This document shows positions 7,564-15,149 of a stretch of DNA of 29,907 nt, in pieces. Both the position numbers and the translations under genes were made by a program. Location: positions 1 through 29,907 of the IMG/VR virus record IMGVR_UViG_3300047550_004651; one strand, written 5' to 3'. The DNA comes from a virus. Numbering within the stretch: position 1 is the first letter of the stretch; the number at the start of each line of letters is the position of its first letter. Below the pieces are notes generated by a model that was given only the letters and a program-made list of their open reading frames with translations, was not told where the DNA came from and ran no database searches.

Positions 7564-7981
7564 ACTGTATGCATTATATGTAATATTATCGTCAAAAGAT
7601 AATGATATATATATTGTATCAACCAAAGAAAAAGAATTAGATATTCCTTGTATAGAAATAACTTGTCCAAGTAAAGTCAAACAAGAAGCACGATATATTT
7701 TACGTAATTTTTTTACTCGGGACAGTTATCAATTTACAGAGGAATGTTCATATAACTTTTTAGATATACAAGAAGAAAATAGCCTAGATTACTTAAAGTC
7801 TTTAGAAAAATTTTCTGATGATAATTTATATATAACATATGGTGGAATAGCTCAAACAAATACATTACAATCACATTTATATTGGTATAAATTAATATTT
7901 AATCATGATTATTTAGGATATACTACAAACAAAGCCTTGAATTTATTAATAGACAATGTTATCAATAAGACAACTTTATAA
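7556..7981 (+). CDS. Protein of unknown function
   Basis: 141 residues starting inside the sigma gene's last codons (8-base overlap). The N-terminal strand pattern (LYALYVILSSKDNDIYIVSTKE) recalls the opening of a Nudix fold, but no Nudix box (GX5EX7REUXEEXGU) is present, so it is not an active Nudix enzyme. A YGG motif and YLGYTTNKALNLLID follow near the end. No function is proposed. It probably shares a transcript with the sigma factor. Confidence 0.6.
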   Translation: MNKLYALYVILSSKDNDIYIVSTKEKELDIPCIEITCPSKVKQEARYILRNFFTRDSYQFTEECSYNFLDIQEENSLDYLKSLEKFSDDNLYITYGGIAQTNTLQSHLYWYKLIFNHDYLGYTTNKALNLLIDNVINKTTL

Positions 7982-8378
7982 TAAATATTTTACAAAAAAA
8001 AATGTAAGTCAAAATAAAAATATAGATTTTATTGATGATTCTGTTCTTTTATCTTTTGGATTAACACCAAACTATGAAATAGATTTATCATTAGAAATTA
8101 AAGATCTTTTAATCAAAGATCAAAATGATTTGGAGTTCAAAGCACAAAAATTAGCAGCTTTTTTTCATACTATTGTTTCTGGTGGACTAAATAATATTAT
8201 TATAGAGTTCTTAATGAAAGAAATGTCGGATGAACAGAATAAACAACTTTTTGAATCCATAGTCTATAATTGGTTAGTTTTAGAAAAAACCCATTCTTCT
8301 AAAAATAAAAGTAAAAATTTACATATTCCAGTTATATCTCCTCTAAAAGTATTCTCTCAATATATTCCAAATAAATAA
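7956..8378 (+). CDS. Protein of unknown function
   Basis: 140 residues, overlapping the previous gene by 26 bases. It is largely helical in character, with an acidic central block (33-60), a small hydrophobic segment AAFFHTIVSGGLNNIIIEFL (67-86) too polar to be a confident membrane helix, and a basic KNKSKN patch near 118. No family is recognised. Two bases separate it from the next start. Confidence 0.6.
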   Translation: MLSIRQLYNKYFTKKNVSQNKNIDFIDDSVLLSFGLTPNYEIDLSLEIKDLLIKDQNDLEFKAQKLAAFFHTIVSGGLNNIIIEFLMKEMSDEQNKQLFESIVYNWLVLEKTHSSKNKSKNLHIPVISPLKVFSQYIPNK

Positions 8379-8379
8379 C

Positions 8380-8808
8380 ATGCAATTAAAACCATTAATT
8401 ATTTGGGAAAAATGGCAAGACCCTATTCTGAATAATTTAACAGATATTACTGATCATATCTCAGATACTAATACAAATGAGTATAATGAAGATTATACTA
8501 CAGAAGAAAACGAGGAGTCTTTTGATCAGTCTAAATCTTATAAATATCCATTAATAATAACTCCTATGGGTCTTCTCCCATATAACGAAAAAACCTCGTG
8601 TGATAAAGTGTTTAATTTTTGGGTTGGTCATACTAATTTTTCTATTACTAAAGATATCTCTAATATTTTAGAAGAATCTATAGGAGTAGAAACATTAGAT
8701 ATATTTACTAGATATAGATTTAGAATTGGAATTGGTAAAGCTTTTAAAGACTCAAAAATTATGACAAATATAAATAATAAAATCTACGAGCACATAAATG
8801 AATATTAA
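8380..8808 (+). CDS. Conserved phage protein of unknown function
   Basis: 142 residues. The N-terminal 50 are acidic and low complexity (Asn, Asp, Glu, Thr). The C-terminal half contains FNFWVGHTNFSITKDI and GVETLDIFTRYRFRIGIGKAF, a strongly patterned block I associate with a conserved unnamed phage family. It sits directly upstream of the ClpP-like gene, with an 11-base overlap. No function is proposed. Confidence 0.65.
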   Translation: MQLKPLIIWEKWQDPILNNLTDITDHISDTNTNEYNEDYTTEENEESFDQSKSYKYPLIITPMGLLPYNEKTSCDKVFNFWVGHTNFSITKDISNILEESIGVETLDIFTRYRFRIGIGKAFKDSKIMTNINNKIYEHINEY

Positions 8809-9499
8809 TACAGATATTCCAGAAATTAATAATATATCTAATATACATGATATAAATATAGATCTTAAAAACAGAGAAATATATTTACATTCATATATGG
8901 GTTGTGAAGGAGAAGAGCCAGGAGTTGATTATAAATCAGCTATTACTTTACAAAAAAACTTAAGAATATTAGATTCATTAGATAATAGTCCAATATTAAT
9001 ACATATGCATCTACCAGGAGGAGATTGGAGCGATTGTTTGGGTATGTATGATGCTATTAAAGCATGTAGATCAAAAACTATTATATTGGCTTATGCTAAA
9101 GTTGAATCATCTAGTAGTGTTATTTTTCAAGCTGCTGATTTAAGAGTTTTAATGCCAAATGCACATGTTTTGTTGCATTATGGATCAATCTCACTAGATG
9201 CTGAACATAAAGCAGCAACAAGTAATTTGAGATGGAGTGAGAGAGAATCAGAAAAAATGTTACAAATATTTTGTGAAAAATGCGTAGATAGTCCTGTTGC
9301 TATTGAAAAAAATTGGAAAAAAATGATGATTAAAAAACATATTCAGTCTCAATTATCTAATTATTCAGACTGGATAATGTCTGCTGAGGAAGCGGTGTAT
9401 TATGGTTTTGCTGATAGTATATTAGGATTAGATTTATATCCTACAATAGATAGTTTAAAAAAACCTAAACGCCGTAGAAAGAACACCAATGATAATTGA
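8798..9499 (+). CDS. ClpP-like serine protease
   Basis: 233 residues with a ClpP/crotonase fold layout: NREIYLH (25-31), LIHMHLPGGDWSDCLGMYDAI (67-87, matching the ClpP NSPGG region), a serine run at 104-107 where the nucleophile GASMA-like motif belongs, and MPNAHVLLHYG with the catalytic His127. The catalytic Ser is probably 105. The C-terminus has SAEEAVYYGFADSILG, the usual ClpP ending. No Clp ATPase is visible here. In phages such proteins often act as capsid maturation proteases, but they could also pair with host Clp ATPases. The acidic N-terminal 20 residues are extra. It overlaps its neighbours on both sides. Confidence 0.85.
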   Translation: MNINTDIPEINNISNIHDINIDLKNREIYLHSYMGCEGEEPGVDYKSAITLQKNLRILDSLDNSPILIHMHLPGGDWSDCLGMYDAIKACRSKTIILAYAKVESSSSVIFQAADLRVLMPNAHVLLHYGSISLDAEHKAATSNLRWSERESEKMLQIFCEKCVDSPVAIEKNWKKMMIKKHIQSQLSNYSDWIMSAEEAVYYGFADSILGLDLYPTIDSLKKPKRRRKNTNDN

Positions 9500-10142
9500 G
9501 CTATCATATCATGATTTGGATATAAAAGAAATAGATCTTAAAAATAGTATAAGCGAAGCTGCAAAATTTCGACCAGATTATATTTCCGTATTTTCATACT
9601 ATACTAAATTAGTTAAAAAAAATTCTCAAAATTCTTTTAAAATTTCAACGCCAATAGATTACCCTCTGGGTATATCAGATCTAAAAACAAGACAAACAGA
9701 AATTAGTAATGCTATAAAAAATGGAGCAGCTAAACTGGATATCGTTATTCCTACTCTATATATTGTCAATAGAAGATATGATAAATTTAGAGAAGATATT
9801 CAGACTAATTTAGATCTTTGTATAAATGCTGGTGTTGATATTACATATATGTTAGAATATAGAATATTTAATCATTTAGCTTTAACTAAAATAGCAAATA
9901 TTATTAAAGAACATGGACTGCAAACGATATACGCCTCAACAGGATATATGCTTGATGATATAGGAGATAATCTTATAGCGAGTATGTATCTTGCTAAAAA
10001 AACAGATATGAACACCATAATCAATGGTAATATATGGCAAAAAGATCAGATTAAAACCATTCTTAATCATAAGCCACACGGTATTAGATTTAAGAATTTA
10101 TATGCACTAAAGCTATGGTATGAGCAGAAACAAAAAGACTAA
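9489..10142 (+). CDS. DeoC-like (deoxyribose-phosphate aldolase fold) protein, probably non-canonical
   Basis: 217 residues aligning by eye with deoxyribose-phosphate aldolase: IDYPLG (56-61), the AIKNGAAKLDIVI segment with the conserved Asp84, IYASTGY (147-153) and HKPHGIR (194-200) with Lys195. In E. coli DERA the Schiff-base lysine (Lys167) is in KTSTGF; here the matching residue is Tyr148 (YASTGY). Asp102 and Lys201 equivalents are retained. Ordinary aldolase chemistry is therefore unlikely. The TIM-barrel core appears otherwise intact, though somewhat shorter than E. coli DeoC (about 259). It overlaps ClpP and the next glycosyltransferase. It could be a binding protein or an altered enzyme. 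Confidence 0.75.
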   Translation: MIIELSYHDLDIKEIDLKNSISEAAKFRPDYISVFSYYTKLVKKNSQNSFKISTPIDYPLGISDLKTRQTEISNAIKNGAAKLDIVIPTLYIVNRRYDKFREDIQTNLDLCINAGVDITYMLEYRIFNHLALTKIANIIKEHGLQTIYASTGYMLDDIGDNLIASMYLAKKTDMNTIINGNIWQKDQIKTILNHKPHGIRFKNLYALKLWYEQKQKD

Positions 10143-11424
10143 AAATAGTATTTTTATTAGTATAGCCGCATATAGAGATTCGGAAGTAATTCCAACAATC
10201 CTTGACTGTATTAAAAAAGCTAATAAAAAATCTAGATTATTTTTTGGTATTTGTTTACAGGATACAAAAAACGTATACTGGAAATTGAAGCATATTAAGA
10301 AACAATATAAGCTTAATATGCAAATTCTATATATAGACTGGCGAGATAGTCAAGGGGCTTGTTGGGCGAGATATTTGATTCAACATAAACTATATAGAAA
10401 TCAAGATTATTATTTACAACTAGATTCTCATCATAGATTTATAGAACAATGGGATTCTATATTAGTAGATTTTTTACAAAAGAAAAAACAAGAAGGTTAT
10501 CAAAAACCAATTATTGGAGGATATTGTCCAGCATATCATCTTGATAATAATGAATGCTTATATAATGGTATACAGATTTGTTCTTTTGATACATTTGATC
10601 ATGATGGCGATTTAATGTTTAAGCCTTTGATCTTAAAAGAATCATTCTTTCATATTAAAGATATTCCAGCAAGATATCTATCTGCCCATTTTTTATTTGC
10701 TGAAGGATATTTTTGTAAAGAATGTCCATATGATCCGAATTTATATTTTAGAGGAGAAGAGTTATCTTTATCAGCTAGGGCATATACTTGTGGTTATGAT
10801 TTTTTTCATCCAACATTCCCTATTATTTGGCACTTATATTTACGATATAATGAAGAAAAACATTGGGATAATCATCATAAAAATAATGGCTTTATAATAG
10901 ATACTACGATTAGAGACAACAAATCTAAAGAAAGAGTACGTAAATTATTAGGAATAGATATTAATGATATTAATTTTGGACGATATGGTTTAGGTAATAA
11001 AAGATCTATGCATCAATATGAGCTATATGTAGGATTAGATTTTAAAAATAAAAAAGTCCATAAATATTCTGCTAATATCAGAAACGATTCTCCATTACCA
11101 TTCACAATGTCAGAAGAAGAATGGAAAAAATATATGCTAATGAAAAAGTTGGTTATAATAACCTTTCCTGACTCAACAATACAACATATTAATAAATACT
11201 TAAAATCTATAACTGTACAAATCCATAATCATAAAAATCTGATTTTACATGAAACATCATTAAACGCGAAGCAACTAGCGTCAATAATGAAAAATAATTT
11301 TCAATTTAAAAAAGAAATTGGTATTGAGGATATACCGACTAGTGCCACACTAATACCTCATTATGAAAATCCAGATCTTGGTAAAAAAATTAAAGTTACC
11401 AATATATTGTATTATGACGCATAA
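10120..11424 (+). CDS. GlcNAc-transferase-like glycosyltransferase
   Basis: 434 residues. The N-terminal domain opens with IFISIAAYRD (11-20), continues with the GACWARYLIQ helix (79-88) and the metal-binding DSHHRF (102-107), then FRGEELSLSARAYTCGYDFFHP (about 208-230). These are the signatures of the GlcNAc (UDP-GlcNAc-dependent) glycosyltransferase family that includes Skp1 GlcNAc transferases. The final about 140 residues form a separate, unrecognised beta-rich tail. The sugar and acceptor are not proven. The ATG overlaps the DeoC-like gene by 23 bases. It ends the first long gene run; a 100-base gap follows. Confidence 0.8.
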   Translation: MSRNKKTKNSIFISIAAYRDSEVIPTILDCIKKANKKSRLFFGICLQDTKNVYWKLKHIKKQYKLNMQILYIDWRDSQGACWARYLIQHKLYRNQDYYLQLDSHHRFIEQWDSILVDFLQKKKQEGYQKPIIGGYCPAYHLDNNECLYNGIQICSFDTFDHDGDLMFKPLILKESFFHIKDIPARYLSAHFLFAEGYFCKECPYDPNLYFRGEELSLSARAYTCGYDFFHPTFPIIWHLYLRYNEEKHWDNHHKNNGFIIDTTIRDNKSKERVRKLLGIDINDINFGRYGLGNKRSMHQYELYVGLDFKNKKVHKYSANIRNDSPLPFTMSEEEWKKYMLMKKLVIITFPDSTIQHINKYLKSITVQIHNHKNLILHETSLNAKQLASIMKNNFQFKKEIGIEDIPTSATLIPHYENPDLGKKIKVTNILYYDA

Positions 11425-11436
11425 ATGGCGTAAAAT
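11407..11436 (+). promoter_or_regulatory. Weak candidate promoter in the 11425-11524 gap
   Basis: TTGTAT (11407-11412) and TAAAAT (11431-11436) are 18 bases apart, resembling -35 and -10 boxes with a poor -35. They lie at the end of the glycosyltransferase gene and just before a 100-base non-coding stretch leading to the isolated gene at 11525. The gap otherwise holds AT-rich sequence, a short AT-only inverted repeat near 11462-11476, and a good ribosome binding site (GGAG at about 11514). A phage-sigma promoter of unknown consensus may be what is actually used. Confidence 0.25.
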
Positions 11437-11524
11437 ATAGAAATTTTTATTTAAATCATCAATTATTCAATTAATAAGGTGTATTATCAGATGAAATATC
11501 CAACACACTTTACTGGAGAAAAAA

Positions 11525-12097
11525 ATGTCTATTACTTCATATGCAGTTAAGGCTTCAGATGGTTCAGACTATGATTCAGTTGCCATTAATGCCAAAGGTA
11601 GCGGAGCAGGTGGAAACGGAGGTTCTGTAGCCCGTGGGGGTTCAGTAGCTTCTAATTTATTAGATAATGTTGATGTTTCAAGATATAACGCTGGTGTATT
11701 TGGCTCAACAGTATTAGATAATAGTTGGGCAGACGAGGCTCTTAGTGCTGGTACTTTTGCATATAACAATGCATCTCCAATAGCCAAAAGAGTAACAGAT
11801 ACATTAGCTGGTAGTGTCTCAAATGATACACTATTAAGTGGTGCTGCTGTTCCAGCAAATATTCGTAGTATTCATAAACTAGAAACATTAAGAACACAAA
11901 GAATCACAACAGCTATTCGTAGTAATAAGTATAATAGATATACTGGTGCTTGGGATTCTGGATTTCCAGCAAATGCAGTTGATTCTCTTAATACAGATGA
12001 TGCTGCTACTCCAACACGTAGTGTTCCTGGCGAATTAACTTATAAAACTAGTGCTCCTTTAGCCGTAAATGATAATTATAAAGCTAAAAATGGTTAA
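11525..12097 (+). CDS. Ala/Ser/Gly-rich protein, probable virion or abundant late protein
   Basis: 190 residues, unusually rich in Ala, Ser, Gly, Asn and Thr and poor in Lys compared with all neighbours. A Gly-rich stretch (24-40, GSGAGGNGGSVARGGSV) follows the N-terminus. Later segments include FGSTVLDNSWADEALSAG and AIRSNKYNRYTGAWDSG. There is no signal peptide or membrane segment. The gene stands alone: a 100-base leader with a strong GGAG site before it and an intrinsic terminator after it. That architecture and composition fit a highly expressed structural protein, but the family is not recognised. Confidence 0.6.
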   Translation: MSITSYAVKASDGSDYDSVAINAKGSGAGGNGGSVARGGSVASNLLDNVDVSRYNAGVFGSTVLDNSWADEALSAGTFAYNNASPIAKRVTDTLAGSVSNDTLLSGAAVPANIRSIHKLETLRTQRITTAIRSNKYNRYTGAWDSGFPANAVDSLNTDDAATPTRSVPGELTYKTSAPLAVNDNYKAKNG

Positions 12098-12141
12098 TGG
12101 TCTTTAGTGATAATTTAACTACAATTTATTAAACTATAATT

Positions 12142-12177
12142 AAAGGCCATTGTTTAATGCAATGGCTTTTAGTTTTT
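12142..12177 (+). terminator. Rho-independent terminator
   Basis: A perfect 7-bp stem (GCCATTG 12146-12152 with CAATGGC 12160-12166) around a 7-base loop is extended by one G-T and three A-T pairs to 11 bp. It is followed by a T-rich tract, TTTT at 12167-12170 and TTTTT at 12173-12177. It sits 45 bases after the stop of the Ala/Ser/Gly-rich gene and before the membrane-protein cluster, so it should end the monocistronic transcript. Confidence 0.9.
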
Positions 12178-12190
12178 ATGGAGACATTAC

Positions 12191-12523
12191 ATGCCAGAAG
12201 ATAATGCAGATATAATACATTTTTGGCAAACAGCAGCTATGACTCTTTTTGGTATATTAACTACCATAGGGGCATTTTGGTTTGGAATTATGAGACATCT
12301 TGTTAAAAAAGATGATATTATAGAACTAATTGAGCTACATTCCCCATATCTACAAGACAGAGAAAATATTATGGCAAGATTAGACGCTGCAAAAGATATG
12401 CAATCACAGTTCGCATCTGCATTACAAAAAAATACAGAAGTAATGTCAGAACTTAAAATTCAGATTGCGGTATTAGGTAAAACATTACAAAATTTAGAGT
12501 CTAGAATAGAGAAAGAAATTTAA
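12191..12523 (+). CDS. Small single-pass membrane protein with coiled-coil tail
   Basis: 110 residues. One hydrophobic helix at about 13-34 (AAMTLFGILTTIGAFWFGIM) follows a short acidic N-terminus. The rest (about 58-110) is charged and heptad-like, ending LGKTLQNLESRIEKEI, consistent with a coiled coil in the cytosol or periplasm. The GGAG ribosome binding site is well placed. Size and layout are compatible with a holin or spanin-like accessory, but no family is recognised. It is the first gene of the membrane cluster. Confidence 0.65.
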   Translation: MPEDNADIIHFWQTAAMTLFGILTTIGAFWFGIMRHLVKKDDIIELIELHSPYLQDRENIMARLDAAKDMQSQFASALQKNTEVMSELKIQIAVLGKTLQNLESRIEKEI

Positions 12524-12528
12524 TAACT

Positions 12529-12849
12529 ATGTACAAACCTGGATACAAAACAAGCGAATTTTGGATCACATTAGTATCATTTATATGTTCTGGTTTATAT
12601 TTAATTGGATTAATAAGTTTTGATGATAAAAATAGTACCACAGATGTATTAGCACATACTATTGAGTCTATTATTTTAATTGCGGGTCAATCTGCTGTAT
12701 TTATGAGATATATTAAGACTAGATCAGAAATTAAACAAAAAATTATTACAGAAGAAAAATTAGTAACGGAGAATAAAAATGACAACAGAAGAAAAGGTTC
12801 AACTAGAACTAGATCAAACAATAAACAGTCTACAAAAAAGCCTAAGTGA
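12529..12849 (+). CDS. Two-helix membrane protein, holin-like
   Basis: 106 residues. GYKTSEFWITL (5-15) starts the first membrane helix (about 11-31), and a second spans about 42-62. A strongly basic tail (RRKGSTRTRS..KQSTKKPK) follows. The short first loop, two helices and basic C-terminus resemble class II holins, and the YKTSEFW opening recalls small phage membrane proteins annotated as holins. The last 71 bases overlap the next gene in another frame, so the basic tail is encoded in the overlap. Function is inferred, not shown. Confidence 0.6.
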   Translation: MYKPGYKTSEFWITLVSFICSGLYLIGLISFDDKNSTTDVLAHTIESIILIAGQSAVFMRYIKTRSEIKQKIITEEKLVTENKNDNRRKGSTRTRSNNKQSTKKPK

Positions 12850-13180
12850 AGTTAAGAGTATAGCAATAGCAGAGGCATGGAAAATACTACAATTATTAGT
12901 AGCTAAAATAGTTAAAGCTATAGAAGATGCGGCTATCAATTGGTCTGGATCAGATAAAAAAGAATTAGCAATGTCTTTAATATCATCTATTTATGATAAG
13001 CTATTCTTAGTAATAGATATTCCTATGATTCCAGCTTTTATAGAAGGATATTTGCATTTATACGTCAAAAGAATACTATTATCTTTAGTTAGCTCAACCA
13101 TAGATGCTACTGTAACGACTTTTAAAGAAATAGGATTTTTTGTTTCCAAAAACCAATACAGGGGTATTAATAAAGTATAA
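12779..13180 (+). CDS. Helical, membrane-associated-looking protein
   Basis: 133 residues. The start ATG has a good ACGGAG site 8 bases upstream, despite lying 71 bases inside the previous gene. The N-terminal 60 residues are amphipathic and helical. A hydrophobic stretch (about 80-108) contains LFLVIDIPMIPAFIEGYLHLYVKR, broken by prolines and charges, so it may lie on the membrane rather than cross it. SGSDKKELAMSLISSIYD is a block I associate with small phage proteins of the lysis region. No function is proposed. Confidence 0.6.
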   Translation: MTTEEKVQLELDQTINSLQKSLSEVKSIAIAEAWKILQLLVAKIVKAIEDAAINWSGSDKKELAMSLISSIYDKLFLVIDIPMIPAFIEGYLHLYVKRILLSLVSSTIDATVTTFKEIGFFVSKNQYRGINKV

Positions 13181-13191
13181 AAGGAGAATTT

Positions 13192-13557
13192 ATGAATTTT
13201 ACACAGACGTTCGAGGAATTTAGCGGATCATTGGGTTCAACAGATTTATTATTATATGCTGGTCTTGGAATTGTATTATGGGTTCTGTTTAAGGATAAAC
13301 TAAGTCCAGTACAACAATTTGTCTTAGACTTGGTTAATAAAGCAAAAGGTAAAATTGGTAAACCGTCTTTACCAGAACTAACAGTAGTCAATAAACCATC
13401 AGATCAACAAAATCTATTTTTTGATTTAGTAGTATCATGGAAACAAACAAGAGATTTGGCAGAAAAAAGTGGGTGCCAAAAAGCTGTAGAGGTTGCTGAC
13501 CAAATGTTTCCATATCTTAGTCCAACAATTTGTGCGGAGAAGAAAGTCAATGAATAA
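13192..13557 (+). CDS. Single-pass membrane protein of unknown function
   Basis: 121 residues. A short acidic N-terminus is followed by a membrane helix at about 17-33 (STDLLLYAGLGIVLWVLF) and a soluble tail with two cysteines (about 95 and 114). A clear AGGAG site lies 5-9 bases before ATG. The N-in or N-out orientation is not certain. It overlaps the next gene by 8 bases. Confidence 0.65.
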   Translation: MNFTQTFEEFSGSLGSTDLLLYAGLGIVLWVLFKDKLSPVQQFVLDLVNKAKGKIGKPSLPELTVVNKPSDQQNLFFDLVVSWKQTRDLAEKSGCQKAVEVADQMFPYLSPTICAEKKVNE

Positions 13558-14056
13558 TAAAGTACTATTAGTATTGGGTTGTGGATTAGTATTAATCGGA
13601 CTTTTAAAACCGAGTATTCCCAATTTACTTCAAGATTTTAATAAACCAGGAAATGTTGTAGTAACGAACTATATTACCGATGCTCCAACAGATCAACAAT
13701 TATTAGAAAATTCTTTGGCTGTTAAAAAAATATTTGATGCTTCTGACTCAAATACTAAAAGATATGATTGTCTTAGACTATCTTCTTTATATGCTGATCT
13801 GGCTCTTTTAATAGAACTTAAAAACGAAGATGTTGTACTTAAAGATACAATGTCTATTAAAGAAGCTAATTCATTAGCTGGTAAAATGCTTAAATTAGAT
13901 ATTAAAAATAAATATCTAGGACTTTCTGGTAAATGCGAAGAACTAGTTAAGTCTGCTATAGGCTCTGATGAAGCGTTATTGGATGATGATTTAAGAAATA
14001 AAGCAGCAGAAGCTTTCAGAGCATTAAGCTGGGCCTGTTATAAAGGTAGTCAATAA
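13550..14056 (+). CDS. Membrane-anchored protein of unknown function
   Basis: 168 residues from ATG 13550, chosen over upstream starts because a GGAG site lies about 10 bases before it and the N-terminus then becomes a clean membrane anchor (MNNKVLLVLGCGLVLIGLL). The VLGC could suggest a lipobox, but the hydrophobic run continues beyond the cysteine, so a plain anchor is likelier. The rest is soluble, helical and acidic with two cysteine pairs. It precedes the peptidase gene, sharing one base (stop 14054-14056, ATG 14056). Confidence 0.65.
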   Translation: MNNKVLLVLGCGLVLIGLLKPSIPNLLQDFNKPGNVVVTNYITDAPTDQQLLENSLAVKKIFDASDSNTKRYDCLRLSSLYADLALLIELKNEDVVLKDTMSIKEANSLAGKMLKLDIKNKYLGLSGKCEELVKSAIGSDEALLDDDLRNKAAEAFRALSWACYKGSQ

Positions 14057-14982
14057 TGCCAAGAATGACTCCAGAAGAACTCTATAATAATTATAGAAAA
14101 GGATTTAGTGGATGTTTGTGGGAAGCCCACATCTTTGATCAATTGATGGCCAAATCTAAATATGGATTATTTGGTGATGGTGCTAAAAGAATTAAAAATA
14201 GTGGCGTTGGTAAATTATCTCTTCCATATAAGTCTGTATTAAAGTTTGATAAGAATCCATATAATGAGAGACAAACTACTGGAGATTGCGTAAGCCATGG
14301 AACTAGAGCGGCTTGTGATATAACAAGAGCCGTAGAAATAGATATTAAAGGAGATAAAGAAAGCTGGGTGGCTAAAGGCGCTACAGAAGCAATCTATGGA
14401 GCAAGAGGACACGGTGGACAGGGAATGAGTTGTGCTAGAGCCGCAGATTTTGTTAGTAACAATGGCGGTATAATATTAAGAAAAAATTATCCTGGTATTG
14501 CAGACTTTAGTAAATATAATGGTAATTTAGGAGCTAATTGGGGACCAAAAGGATTACCAGATAAAGTCATAGACCTAGCCAATGATCATCAGGTAAGAAC
14601 AGTATCTTTAATTCGTACAGTAGAAGAAGCTAGAGATGCCTTAGCTAATGGTTATGGATTAGCAGTATGTTCTAGTTATGGATTTAGTAATAAAAGAGAT
14701 AAAAAGGGATTTGCTAAAGTTAGTGGTAGTTGGGCTCATTGTATGGCATGGACGGCATGTGATGATACTAATGGCGAACCAGCATTTTTGGTTCAAAATA
14801 GTTGGGGCAAATGGAATGATGGTGGACATCCAGATTGGGGTCCGATACCAGAAGGTTCATTTTTAATTCATGCTGATGCAGCAGAAGGTATGCTTAGTCA
14901 AAGTGGTTCTTATGCCTTCAGTGATTTTGATGGTTTTCCTCCACAAAAACTCCCGGACTACGGTTTCGTAGATTATTTATGA
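14056..14982 (+). CDS. Papain-like (C1-fold) cysteine peptidase
   Basis: 308 residues. The catalytic triad of papain-like peptidases can be read in order: Gln73 and Cys78 in RQTTGDCVSHG, His228 in GSWAHCMAW, and Asn248 in LVQNSWG. There is no signal peptide, no inhibitory propeptide of the standard type and no membrane segment. The first 55 residues are a short helical lead. It may process virion proteins, cut host envelope proteins or cleave peptide bonds in cell-wall polymers. It lies in the middle of small membrane-protein genes. The stop overlaps the next ATG (ATGA). Confidence 0.8.
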   Translation: MPRMTPEELYNNYRKGFSGCLWEAHIFDQLMAKSKYGLFGDGAKRIKNSGVGKLSLPYKSVLKFDKNPYNERQTTGDCVSHGTRAACDITRAVEIDIKGDKESWVAKGATEAIYGARGHGGQGMSCARAADFVSNNGGIILRKNYPGIADFSKYNGNLGANWGPKGLPDKVIDLANDHQVRTVSLIRTVEEARDALANGYGLAVCSSYGFSNKRDKKGFAKVSGSWAHCMAWTACDDTNGEPAFLVQNSWGKWNDGGHPDWGPIPEGSFLIHADAAEGMLSQSGSYAFSDFDGFPPQKLPDYGFVDYL

Positions 14983-15149
14983 AATTTCTAGATAAAATAG
15001 CATTAAATAGACTTATAGCAATTATTACAAGTTTTATTTTAGGTTTAGCTAAGATCTTAAAAACTAAAGAAAAAGAAATAGAGCCACCTATTTTAAAACC
15101 ACGTAGACCCATTATAGAAAAAATCAGGAAAATTTTTGATCATGAATAA
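14979..15149 (+). CDS. 56-residue single-pass membrane protein
   Basis: A 56-codon frame starts at ATG 14979, whose ATGA overlaps the peptidase stop, and ends at TAA 15147-15149, which overlaps the following gene. Residues 10-27 (NRLIAIITSFILGLAKIL) form a membrane helix. The rest is basic and proline-containing (EPPILKPRRP). Tight coupling on both sides argues that it is a real gene despite its size. No family is recognised. Confidence 0.6.
   Translation: MKFLDKIALNRLIAIITSFILGLAKILKTKEKEIEPPILKPRRPIIEKIRKIFDHE

Noticed and set aside
11491-11550. 19-codon ORF in the leader of the Ala/Ser/Gly-rich gene
   Set aside because: It overlaps the confident start at 11525 out of frame and has no ribosome binding site of its own.
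13493-13549. Upstream extension of the membrane-anchored protein to 13493
   Set aside because: The extra 19 residues lie inside the previous gene and would put a basic segment before the anchor; ATG 13550 has the better ribosome binding site.
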